Positions 8,585-16,062 of a DNA stretch of 64,000 bases are shown in pieces (the stretch's first letter is position 1; every line of letters starts with the position of its first letter). Both the position numbers and the translations under genes were made by a program. Under the pieces are notes generated by a model, which searched no databases, was not told where the DNA came from, and was given only the letters and a program-made list of their open reading frames with translations. Source of the stretch: Vreelandella titanicae BH1 (lineage in GTDB: Bacteria; Pseudomonadota; Gammaproteobacteria; Pseudomonadales; Halomonadaceae); NCBI RefSeq assembly GCF_000336575.1, contig NZ_AOPO01000001.1:372001-436000 (forward strand), in the 5' to 3' direction.

Positions 8585-9878
8585 CGCGCTGACCTCCCCG
8601 CTGCTGTTCCACCATGGCCACTAACGCGGCCAGAATTTGCGTGCTGTCGCCAATCACCGCCAGGTCGGCGCGCTTGATGATGTCGCACCCCGGATCGAGA
8701 TTGATCGCCACTACCTTGTCGCAGCGCTGAATGCCCTGCAGGTGCTGGATAGCGCCTGAAATACCCACCGCCATATAGACTCGGGCGGTTACCCAGGTGC
8801 CGGTCGCGCCCACCTGACGATCACGGGCCATAAAGCCGTCGTCCACCGCGACACGCGAGGCCCCTTCGGTAGCGCCGAGAACTTTCGCGGCATGGTGGAA
8901 GGCATCCCACTGCTTGACGCCGTTGCCGCCGGATAGGATGAACTCAGCCTCGGCCAGCGCCACGCCGGCGGGATCCACTGCCACCTGCCCCAGATCTTCA
9001 ATACGCGATAGAGTGGTGGGAATTGACGCTGCTAGGGTCAGGTGCTCGGCCGCATGCCGCGTCTCGTCCACCGGTTCGGCGCACTCGGCCAGCGCCAGGG
9101 CAACCCGCGGCAGAGGGCGCTGGATATCCAGGCTTCCAGCGGCGCCACGGGCCGTGCAGCGCCAACCCAAAGAGGCCTCATTATCAGCCTCCACCTGCCA
9201 CACCCCCGTGGCAGCGCGTTCACCCAGGCGTAAGGCAAGCCGCCGCCCCAGATCGGCTCCGCCCAGGGGTGAGTCCGGAAACAGCCAGAAGCGCGGCGTC
9301 ATCTCCCGCTCAACGGCGCTTAAAGCCGCCAGACGCGCTTCAGGCGCAAACCCCGCGTAAAACTCATCATCAAGATGCACGACGCGATCGATCCCGGCTT
9401 CGCCCAGCGTCTGCTCCTTAAGCTCGCCGCCACCCTCGCCCTTATACTCACCAAATAGGATCGCCACCACAGCGCCGGGCTGTTCGGCGTCGGCATCCGC
9501 CACACGCCGGGCCAGGCCCAGCAGATCCTTGTCATGTCCGGAGAGACGCCCGCCGGTCAGGTCGGGCACCACGGCCACCAGGAAGGCGGGCTGATCAATG
9601 GTCACCGTGCGGCGGCTATCGCGGGCCGCCGTGGTGGTCGCGGTGGCCTGCCCCCCTTGTTGGAGGCCACTACGATCAATCCGTTTGACGCCATTGGGAC
9701 CGATAAAGCCGATGGCACGAGGATCCTTGCGCACCACGCCGTTGGGGCCCATCCATTCGCTGACCGCTCCGCCGCCCCTGTTTACACCCAGGGCGGCCAG
9801 CACCGCGGCGTTGTCGGGGTGCAGACGATTTCGGGCGATCCACTCACGACGTGGGTCGCGGCGAATAATCTCACTCAT
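8574..9878 (-). CDS. etfA: Electron transfer flavoprotein, alpha subunit (long form, dgc-associated)
   Basis: FAD-binding subunit of the ETF pair. At 434 aa it is well over 100 residues longer than housekeeping EtfA; the extra part is N-terminal and includes a section rich in NGV motifs (about 25-75). The C-terminal FAD domain is typical: RQVGATGTWV, VGISGAIQHLQGIQ and INLDPGCDIIKRADLAVIGD (about 345-410). The start codon overlaps the dgcB stop as ATGA and has GAGGTG upstream, so translation is likely coupled. The long N-terminus may be the docking part for DgcB; that is speculation. Confidence 0.92.
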   Translation of the reverse strand: MSEIIRRDPRREWIARNRLHPDNAAVLAALGVNRGGGAVSEWMGPNGVVRKDPRAIGFIGPNGVKRIDRSGLQQGGQATATTTAARDSRRTVTIDQPAFLVAVVPDLTGGRLSGHDKDLLGLARRVADADAEQPGAVVAILFGEYKGEGGGELKEQTLGEAGIDRVVHLDDEFYAGFAPEARLAALSAVEREMTPRFWLFPDSPLGGADLGRRLALRLGERAATGVWQVEADNEASLGWRCTARGAAGSLDIQRPLPRVALALAECAEPVDETRHAAEHLTLAASIPTTLSRIEDLGQVAVDPAGVALAEAEFILSGGNGVKQWDAFHHAAKVLGATEGASRVAVDDGFMARDRQVGATGTWVTARVYMAVGISGAIQHLQGIQRCDKVVAINLDPGCDIIKRADLAVIGDSTQILAALVAMVEQQRGGQRDAA

Positions 9879-11893
9879 ACGATCACCTCTTCAGCAGTCG
9901 TCGATGCAGTGGTTCGGCGGGATGCGCCGGTCACATCGTCAGCGGAACGCTCAACCAGCGCATCGGCCACCAGTTCGGCGATATCGCGCACTTCGGCGCT
10001 GGCATCCACCACGCCTTCCAGCATGGCGGTACATTGAGGGCAGCCCACTGCGACCAGTTCGGCGCCGCTCTCTTTGACGTCATTCATGCGCATGTCGGGA
10101 ATCCGCTGCTTGCCGGGAATATCGGTAATCGGTGCCCCGCCGCCGCCGCCGCAGCAGCGCGAGCGGTAGCCGGAGCGCTCCATCTCCTTAACCTCGATAC
10201 CCAGCGCCTTAAGCACGTTGCGCGGAGCCTCGTATTCACCGTTATAGCGCCCCAGGTAACACGGGTCGTGATAGGTGACGCTGCCGCCTTTCCAAGGGGC
10301 AAAGGTCAACCGACCGGCGTCGTACAGTTCGGCGATAAAGGTACTATGGTGACGTACCACATAATGACCGCCCAGCTCGCCGTACTCATTGCCCAGCACA
10401 TGAAAGCTGTGGGGATCGCAGGTAACAATCTGCAGGAAGCGATACTGAGCCAGGGTGGCAATATTGCGCTTCGCCAGGGATTGGAACGTCGCTTCATCGC
10501 CCAGACGCCGGGCCACGTCGCCGCTATCACGCTCTTCGGTACCCAACACCGCAAAATCGACTTCAGCGGCGCGCAGCACTTTGACCAGTGCGCGCAAGGT
10601 GCGCTGGTTGCGCATATCAAAGGCGCCATCCCCCAGCCACAACAGCACATCGACCTGCTTAAGATCTGCCATGAGCGGTAGGTTAAGATCCGCCGCCCAG
10701 TTGAGCCGCGAGCCAGGATCGAAACCGCCGGGATTGTCGGTGGCGATCAAATTGTCGAGCACCTCGGCGCCTTTGTTGGGCGTTTTGCCACGCTCCAGAG
10801 TCAGGTAGCGGCGCATATCGACAATCGCATCCACGTGCTCAATCATCATCGGACACTCTTCCACGCAGGCACGGCAGGTCGTACACGACCACAGGGTATC
10901 GGCGTCAACCAACGCCTTTCCTTCCAGCGCCACGATGGGCCCATGGGGAGAGCCTGCGTGTTCACCTACCGGCTTGCCCCCAAGCCCTTGTGAAGGGTGC
11001 GGGGAGCCGGCATAGGCGGCATCGCTGCCCCCCGCCATACCCACGACCATGTCCTGGATCAGCTTCTTGGGGTTGAGCGGCTGACCGGCGGCAAACGCCG
11101 GGCATACTGCCTCGCAGCGACCGCACTGTACGCAGGCATCGAAGCCCAGCAGCTGGTTCCAGGTAAAGTCGGCAGGCTTTTCTACCCCGAGGGGCGCCGC
11201 TTCATCCTCAAGGTTTAGCGCCTTGAGGCCCGTTGAGCGACCAGCGCCGCCTTTTTTCGTGGAGAAGCGCTCGGCGCGGCGATGGAAGGCCAGATGTAAG
11301 GCACCGGCGAAGGCGTGCTTCATGGGCCCGCCCCAGGTCATGCCAAAAAACATTTCCCCCAGGCCCCAGGCCACGACGCCCGCTAATACCAGCGCCAGCA
11401 ACCAGCTACTGCCCCCTTCAAGCAAACCTTCGGGCAGCAGACCTACCGTGGGCAGAGTGATCAGGAAGACGCTTATCGAGAACGCCATCAGACTCTTGGG
11501 CAGGCGCATCCAGGGGCCTTTGGAGAGCCGAGCTGGGGGGTTAAGCCGCCGCCGCGCCACGAAGAGGCTCCCGACGAACATGGAGGCGCTCGCCAGTAGC
11601 AGTAATCCGCCTAGCAATGGGTTGGCGATCCCCAGACCGTGCACCAGGATCATCAGCACGGCGGCGGCCACGAAGCCACCGGCGGTGGCCACGTGGGTGT
11701 TGGAGATCATTTTGTCACGCCCCACTACATGGTGCAGATCTACCAAATAGCGGCGCGGCAGGGCCACCAGCCCCTTGAACAGGTTCACCCGCGATGGGCG
11801 CCCCTGACGCCACAGGCGTATACGGCGTACAGCGCCGATTACTGCCAGGGCCAGGGCAGTAAAAATCAGTATCGGCAAGAGCGTTTCGAGCAT
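9875..11893 (-). CDS. dgcB: Dimethylglycine demethylase iron-sulfur/membrane subunit DgcB
   Basis: Heterodisulfide-reductase-like electron carrier partner of DgcA. The 672-aa protein begins with several membrane segments (about 5-25, 60-105, 135-185), then has two 4Fe-4S motifs, CVQCGRCEAVCP and CTTCRACVEECP, and two CCG-type cysteine domains (HDPCYLGRYNGEYEAP and RCCGGGGGAP). It probably passes electrons from DgcA toward ETF at the membrane. A GTG at 11902 is possible, but the ATG at 11893 has GAGG placed 8 nt upstream. The downstream etfA overlaps by 4 nt. Assignment rests on domain order and on synteny with Pseudomonas dgcAB. Confidence 0.93.
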   Translation of the reverse strand: MLETLLPILIFTALALAVIGAVRRIRLWRQGRPSRVNLFKGLVALPRRYLVDLHHVVGRDKMISNTHVATAGGFVAAAVLMILVHGLGIANPLLGGLLLLASASMFVGSLFVARRRLNPPARLSKGPWMRLPKSLMAFSISVFLITLPTVGLLPEGLLEGGSSWLLALVLAGVVAWGLGEMFFGMTWGGPMKHAFAGALHLAFHRRAERFSTKKGGAGRSTGLKALNLEDEAAPLGVEKPADFTWNQLLGFDACVQCGRCEAVCPAFAAGQPLNPKKLIQDMVVGMAGGSDAAYAGSPHPSQGLGGKPVGEHAGSPHGPIVALEGKALVDADTLWSCTTCRACVEECPMMIEHVDAIVDMRRYLTLERGKTPNKGAEVLDNLIATDNPGGFDPGSRLNWAADLNLPLMADLKQVDVLLWLGDGAFDMRNQRTLRALVKVLRAAEVDFAVLGTEERDSGDVARRLGDEATFQSLAKRNIATLAQYRFLQIVTCDPHSFHVLGNEYGELGGHYVVRHHSTFIAELYDAGRLTFAPWKGGSVTYHDPCYLGRYNGEYEAPRNVLKALGIEVKEMERSGYRSRCCGGGGGAPITDIPGKQRIPDMRMNDVKESGAELVAVGCPQCTAMLEGVVDASAEVRDIAELVADALVERSADDVTGASRRTTASTTAEEVIV

Positions 11894-11976
11894 GGTGCTC
11901 ACCTCATCTTTGGTGCCATTGGCTTCGGCGGCGGGGCTGCTCTGGCGCCCCGCATTATTGTTGGCTTTCGCCTAAG

Positions 11977-14049
11977 TCAAAAGTCCTTGCAGATTCGCAG
12001 GGCGTCGTAAATGGCCGCATGGGTGTTACGCGGTGCCGTGCAGTCGCCTAGCCGGAACAGCAGGAAACCATCTCCTGACTCGCTCAGACAAGGCTGCGGC
12101 TGGATTGCATAGAGTGCTTCCAGATCCACCTGCCCTCTGTTGCGGGACTGCTCTTTAAGCGCGTAATAAAGCGCCTCATCAGGGCGTACACCGTTCTCCA
12201 CCACCACCTGATCCACCACGCGCTCTTCCAAAGCACCGGTGTACTCATTTTCGAGCACCGCTACCAGTCCGTCGCCCTCGCGGTAAACCTTATGCAGCAT
12301 CAGGTCGGAGGACATGATCACCTCCTTCTCGTAGAGGCTGCGGTAGTAGGTGGGGAAGGTGGTACCGCCCACCGCCGCGCCGGGCTTGATATCGTCGGTG
12401 ACGATCTCCACCTTGGCGCCCTTATCGGCGATAAAATCCGCCGCCGAGACGCCGGAGAACTCGCAGATGGCGTCATAAATCAACACGTTTTTACCTGGTG
12501 CCACTTTGCCAGAGAGAATATCCCAGGTGCTGACTACCAGGCTCTCCTCAGCATTCTCCGAGTAACCCCACTCGGGGTGCTGGCTAAGGAAGGGCTGGCC
12601 ACCGGTGGCAAGCACCACGATATCCGGGCGCAGATCGAGCAGCGTTTCCTCATCGGCGCGGGTGCCCAGACGCAGGTCGACTTTTAGCCGCGCCAGCTCC
12701 AGCTGGAACCAGCGGGTGATACCGGCGATCTGGTCACGCTGGGGTGCCTGGGCGGCAATCGTGATCTGCCCACCCAAGGAGTCAGCGGCCTCAAACAGCG
12801 TGACGTCATGGCCACGCTCGGCGGCGACGCGCGCCGCTTCCATGCCACCAGGGCCACCGCCCACCACGACGACTTTGCGTTTGACGCCCTCAGTTTTCTC
12901 AATGATGTGGGGCAACCCCATGTATTCACGGGATGTAGCGGCGTTTTGAATACACAGTACGTCAAGGCCCTGGTACTGTCGGTCGATGCAGTAGTTAGCG
13001 CCCACGCACTGCTTGATCTGATCGATCTGGCCCATCTTGATCTTGGCAATTAGGTGAGGGTCGGCAATATGTGCCCGGGTCATGCCCACCAGGTCTACGT
13101 AGCCCCCTTCGAGGATACGCTGGGCTTGATTGGGATCCTTAATGTTCTGGGCGTGGATCACAGGCACGTTCACCACTTCCTTGATCCCCGCCGCCAGATG
13201 TAAGAACGGCTCCGGCGGGTAGGACATATTAGGAATAACGTTAGCCAGGGTGTTGTGAGTGTCGCAGCCAGAACCGATAACACCGAAGAAATCCACCATA
13301 TCGGTGGCATCGTAGTAGGCGGCGATCTGCTTCATATCGTCGTGAGAAAGACCATCCGGATGGAACTCGTCGCCGCAAATGCGCATGCCGACGCAGAAGT
13401 CGTTACCCACTTCAGCACGTACGGCTTTAAGCACTTCCATACCGAAGCGCATACGGTTCTCGAAGCTACCGCCCCACTCGTCCTCACGCTTGTTGACCCG
13501 TGGGCTCCAGAACTGATCGATCAAATGCTGGTGCACGGCAGAGAGCTCAACACCGTCGAGGCCCCCTTCCTTTGCCCGGCGCGCGGCCTGGGCAAAGTCG
13601 CCGACAATACGCCAGATCTCTTCTTCCTCAATGGTCTTACAGGTCGAGCGGTGCACCGGCTCGCGGATACCGGAGGGGGATACCAGGGTCGACCAGTCGA
13701 AACCGTCCCAGCGGGAGCGGCGCCCCATATGGGTAATCTGGATCATGATCTTGCCGCCATGCTTATGCACAGCATCGGCCAAATTCTGAAAGTGCGGAAT
13801 AATGCGATCAGTGGACAGGTTTACCGAGCTCCACCAGCCCTGAGGGCTATCGATGGACACCACCGATGAGCCACCGCAAATACATAGACCACAACCACCT
13901 TTGGCCTTCTCCTCGTAGTACCTCACGTAGCGCTCAGTGGTCATGCCGCCGTCGGTGGCATGCACCTCAGCATGAGCGGTACTGACCACACGGTTGCGGA
14001 TGGTCAGCTTACCGATCTCGATCGGCTCGAAAATTGCGTCGAATGCCAT
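11977..14049 (-). CDS. dgcA: Dimethylglycine demethylase catalytic subunit DgcA
   Basis: Flavoenzyme of the trimethylamine-dehydrogenase/2,4-dienoyl-CoA reductase family that removes a methyl group from N,N-dimethylglycine to give sarcosine and formaldehyde. The 690-aa protein has an FMN TIM barrel (about 1-340), an iron-sulfur segment and a nucleotide-binding Rossmann part starting at VVVVGGGPGGMEAARVAAERG near residue 390. The iron-sulfur segment reads C348-V-G-A-N-Y-C354 with the last ligand at C366; the position of the second cluster cysteine in trimethylamine dehydrogenase is Ala351. The start is an ordinary ATG 23 nt after the preceding gene. Function is assigned from family, length and operon context. 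Confidence 0.94.
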   Translation of the reverse strand: MAFDAIFEPIEIGKLTIRNRVVSTAHAEVHATDGGMTTERYVRYYEEKAKGGCGLCICGGSSVVSIDSPQGWWSSVNLSTDRIIPHFQNLADAVHKHGGKIMIQITHMGRRSRWDGFDWSTLVSPSGIREPVHRSTCKTIEEEEIWRIVGDFAQAARRAKEGGLDGVELSAVHQHLIDQFWSPRVNKREDEWGGSFENRMRFGMEVLKAVRAEVGNDFCVGMRICGDEFHPDGLSHDDMKQIAAYYDATDMVDFFGVIGSGCDTHNTLANVIPNMSYPPEPFLHLAAGIKEVVNVPVIHAQNIKDPNQAQRILEGGYVDLVGMTRAHIADPHLIAKIKMGQIDQIKQCVGANYCIDRQYQGLDVLCIQNAATSREYMGLPHIIEKTEGVKRKVVVVGGGPGGMEAARVAAERGHDVTLFEAADSLGGQITIAAQAPQRDQIAGITRWFQLELARLKVDLRLGTRADEETLLDLRPDIVVLATGGQPFLSQHPEWGYSENAEESLVVSTWDILSGKVAPGKNVLIYDAICEFSGVSAADFIADKGAKVEIVTDDIKPGAAVGGTTFPTYYRSLYEKEVIMSSDLMLHKVYREGDGLVAVLENEYTGALEERVVDQVVVENGVRPDEALYYALKEQSRNRGQVDLEALYAIQPQPCLSESGDGFLLFRLGDCTAPRNTHAAIYDALRICKDF

Positions 14050-14072
14050 GTTTGTCTCTCCTCGTACCCCAG

Positions 14073-14618
14073 TTAGCGGGCAGCGTCGGTCAGCGGCTGG
14101 ACGGCGAAGATGCCTACATCACAGCCAGGCTCGGCTGCACTCTGCGTCTGCTCGGCAACGGTACGCAGTGAACTTCCGCAGGCAGCGAGGATTTGATCCA
14201 TGGCCCCGGCGAACCAACCGGTGAACATGTACTCTTCCTTGTTCCCGGTTTTGCCAAGCTGGTAAACAAAAGCGCTGTGCTCAAGTCGTACTTGGGCAGT
14301 GCCCGAGTCGAGATCGATCTGCTCAGTAAGGAAAAGCCCCCAGCCGCGCTGGGAGAGACGATTCATGTAGTGCTCGAAGACGGCCACACCTTCGATGCCG
14401 TGACATTCGGCCTCTTTTTCACACCAGTGCCAAGCACTCTTGTAGCCGGCGTGATAGAGAATCTCGGCATACTTCTCGGCACCCAGCGCCTCTTCGACGG
14501 CCACATGGTTGTTGATAAAAAAGTGCCGTGGTACATAGAGCATAGGCAGCGCATCGGTCGTCCAGACGCCTGTTTCGCTATCCACTTCGATGGGCAGTGC
14601 GGGGGCCAGTTTGGTCAC
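14073..14618 (-). CDS. V4R-like (DUF5943-type) protein of the dimethylglycine operon, function unknown
   Basis: A 181-aa soluble protein encoded between the M19-like gene and dgcA, as in the Pseudomonas betaine cluster. I recognise it as the conserved unknown of that operon, from memory a DUF5943 protein. Its pattern resembles V4R small-molecule-binding domains: LPMLYVPRHFF near the N-terminus, a helix GAEKYAEILYHAGYKSA, a strand pair GWGLFLTEQIDLDSGTAQVRLEHSAFVY, then a GWFAGAMDQILAAC helix and a late Cys (AEPGCDVGIFAVQP). The first open codon is TTG at 14633; the GTG at 14618 is preferred because AGGAA lies 8 nt upstream. It may sense or chaperone a pathway compound, but nothing proves this. 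Confidence 0.75.
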   Translation of the reverse strand: MTKLAPALPIEVDSETGVWTTDALPMLYVPRHFFINNHVAVEEALGAEKYAEILYHAGYKSAWHWCEKEAECHGIEGVAVFEHYMNRLSQRGWGLFLTEQIDLDSGTAQVRLEHSAFVYQLGKTGNKEEYMFTGWFAGAMDQILAACGSSLRTVAEQTQSAAEPGCDVGIFAVQPLTDAAR

Positions 14619-14687
14619 GGTTGTATTCCTCAAATCTTGCTGATTGTTATGAAGTAGCTAAGCAGCCGTTCTGCAAGGGAAGCGGCG

Positions 14688-14818
14688 CCGGGGATAGGCC
14701 GTAGAGGGGGTCTTTTGCCATGGATGGCAAAAGTAGCGTCCAGGGAGGGATTCACAGCGCCCCCTCGTAGGCCTATCGCCGGTAAAGCCGCGTGTCAGGG
14801 CACTACTGCGGCTTTACC
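14688..14818. repeat. Composite hairpin repeat inside the dgc operon
   Basis: Two adjacent stem-loops fill the 232-nt gap between the M19-like gene and the V4R-like gene. The first pairs CCGGGGATAGGCC (14688-14700), extended by GTAGAGGGGG, with GGCCTATCGCCGG (14770-14782), and carries the palindrome TTTTGCCATGGATGGCAAAA (14713-14732) in its loop. The second pairs GGTAAAGCCGC (14781-14791) with GCGGCTTTACC (14808-14818). No U-tract follows in either direction, so these are not standard terminators. From memory, similar GGGGATAGGCCGTAGAGG blocks occur as dispersed intergenic repeats in Halomonas; that should be tested by search. Confidence 0.6.
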
Positions 14819-14850
14819 TCTGGCGCCCGTCCCTTGCTATGGCGGTATCC

Positions 14851-15828
14851 TCAGGCGCCCCACACATCCTTAAGCACACGCACCCAGTTCTCGCCCATGA
14901 TCTTGCGCACCTGGGTCTCACTTAAGCCGCGCTTGAGGAGTGCCTCGGTGAGATTGGGGAACTCCCCAATGGTGCGAATTCCTTTGGGATTGATGATCTT
15001 GCCAAAGTCAGTGAGGCGACGGGCGTAGCCCTTGTCATGGGTCAACCACTCGAAAAACTCTTGACCATGCCCTTGGGTGAAATCGGTACCGATGCCGATA
15101 GCGTCCTCACCGACGATATTCATGACGTACTCGATCGCCTCGCAGTAGTCTTCGATGGTTGAGTCGATGCCCTTTTTGAGGAACGGCGCAAACATGGTGA
15201 CACCCACAAAACCGCCGTGGTCGGCAATGAATTTCAACTCTTGATCAGATTTGTTGCGCGGATGCTCTTTGAGGCCGGAGGGCAGGCAGTGTGAGTAGCA
15301 GACTGGCTTTTTGGACTCAAGAATGACCTCTTCGGAGGTCTTGGCACCGACGTGAGAGAGGTCGCACATGATGCCAACCCGGTTCATCTCGGCAACGATT
15401 TCGCGGCCAAAGCCAGACAGGCCGCCGTCACGCTCGTAGCAGCCGGTCCCCACCAGATTCTGGGTGTTGTAGCACATCTGTACGATACCCACGCCCAGCT
15501 GCTTGAAGATCTCAACGTAGCCAATTTGGTCTTCAAAGGCATGGGCATTCTGGAAGCCGAAGATGATGCCTGTCTTGCCCTCTTCTTTCGCGCGAGTGAT
15601 GTCAGCGGTGGTGCGAACAGGGCGCACCAGGTCACTACACTCCGCCATCAACTGGTTAGACTTGACGATATTATCGACCGTGGCCTGAAAACCTTCCCAC
15701 ACGGAGACTGTGCAGTTGGCAGCGGTAAGACCGCCGCGACGCATGTCCTCAAGCAGCTCACGATTCCATTTGGCGATGATCAGACCATCAATGACGATGG
15801 CGTCATTGTGCAGTTCAGAGGGGGTCAT
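14851..15828 (-). CDS. Peptidase M19 (renal dipeptidase-like) family protein of the dgc operon
   Basis: First gene of the dgc operon and the counterpart of the so-called dipeptidase in the Pseudomonas betaine cluster. The 325-aa length and the TIM-barrel landmarks MCDLSHVG (H159), VCYSHCLP (H180) and IGTDFTQGHG fit family M19. The canonical HxD metal pair after the first strand is not there: DGHND is replaced by DGLII (L16, I18), and the bridging glutamate appears as Q93 in FGFQNAH. It may therefore hydrolyse something other than dipeptides, or bind one metal. The start has GGAG 7 nt upstream. Cytoplasmic; no signal peptide is visible. Confidence 0.85.
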   Translation of the reverse strand: MTPSELHNDAIVIDGLIIAKWNRELLEDMRRGGLTAANCTVSVWEGFQATVDNIVKSNQLMAECSDLVRPVRTTADITRAKEEGKTGIIFGFQNAHAFEDQIGYVEIFKQLGVGIVQMCYNTQNLVGTGCYERDGGLSGFGREIVAEMNRVGIMCDLSHVGAKTSEEVILESKKPVCYSHCLPSGLKEHPRNKSDQELKFIADHGGFVGVTMFAPFLKKGIDSTIEDYCEAIEYVMNIVGEDAIGIGTDFTQGHGQEFFEWLTHDKGYARRLTDFGKIINPKGIRTIGEFPNLTEALLKRGLSETQVRKIMGENWVRVLKDVWGA

Positions 15829-15925
15829 AGCTAAGCTCCAACATTGGTTAATGTAGCGAGCATAGCGCTGACGTTGGGTTTAGCTGCTCTTGGAAACGAC
15901 GGCGGAAATTCCAAAAGCGTCATCG

Positions 15926-15941
15926 TGTCGTGAACACGACA
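15926..15941. promoter_or_regulatory. Palindromic operator candidate upstream of the dgc operon
   Basis: The sequence TGTCGTG-AA-CACGACA is a perfect inverted repeat about 100 nt upstream of the first dgc-operon gene. A 13/16 match precedes fdhA at 4923-4938. AraC-family GbdR is encoded next door and activates this operon in Pseudomonas, so it is the leading candidate ligand. Binding is inferred only. Confidence 0.5.
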
Positions 15942-16001
15942 ACTACCCGTGTATCCGCTGACCTTTGCAAAGAAGGGGGAGTACTTTAATGATAGCGGCT
16001 A

Positions 16002-16038
16002 CTAAAAAACCTGCTGCCCGGAGGTAAGCAGCAGGTTT
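16002..16038 (-). terminator. Rho-independent terminator of gbdR
   Basis: Stem AAACCTGCTGC (16007-16017) and GCAGCAGGTTT (16028-16038), followed on the minus strand by a six-T run. It separates gbdR from the dgc operon promoter. Confidence 0.85.
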
Positions 16039-16062
16039 GGAATAGTGGTGACGAAGTACCTA

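Noticed and set aside
10034..10681. 215-codon plus-strand frame opposite dgcB
   Set aside because: Antisense shadow of the DgcB cysteine-rich region, with no independent evidence.
13255..13869. 204-codon plus-strand frame opposite dgcA
   Set aside because: Antisense to a strongly supported gene and of histidine-rich artefact composition.
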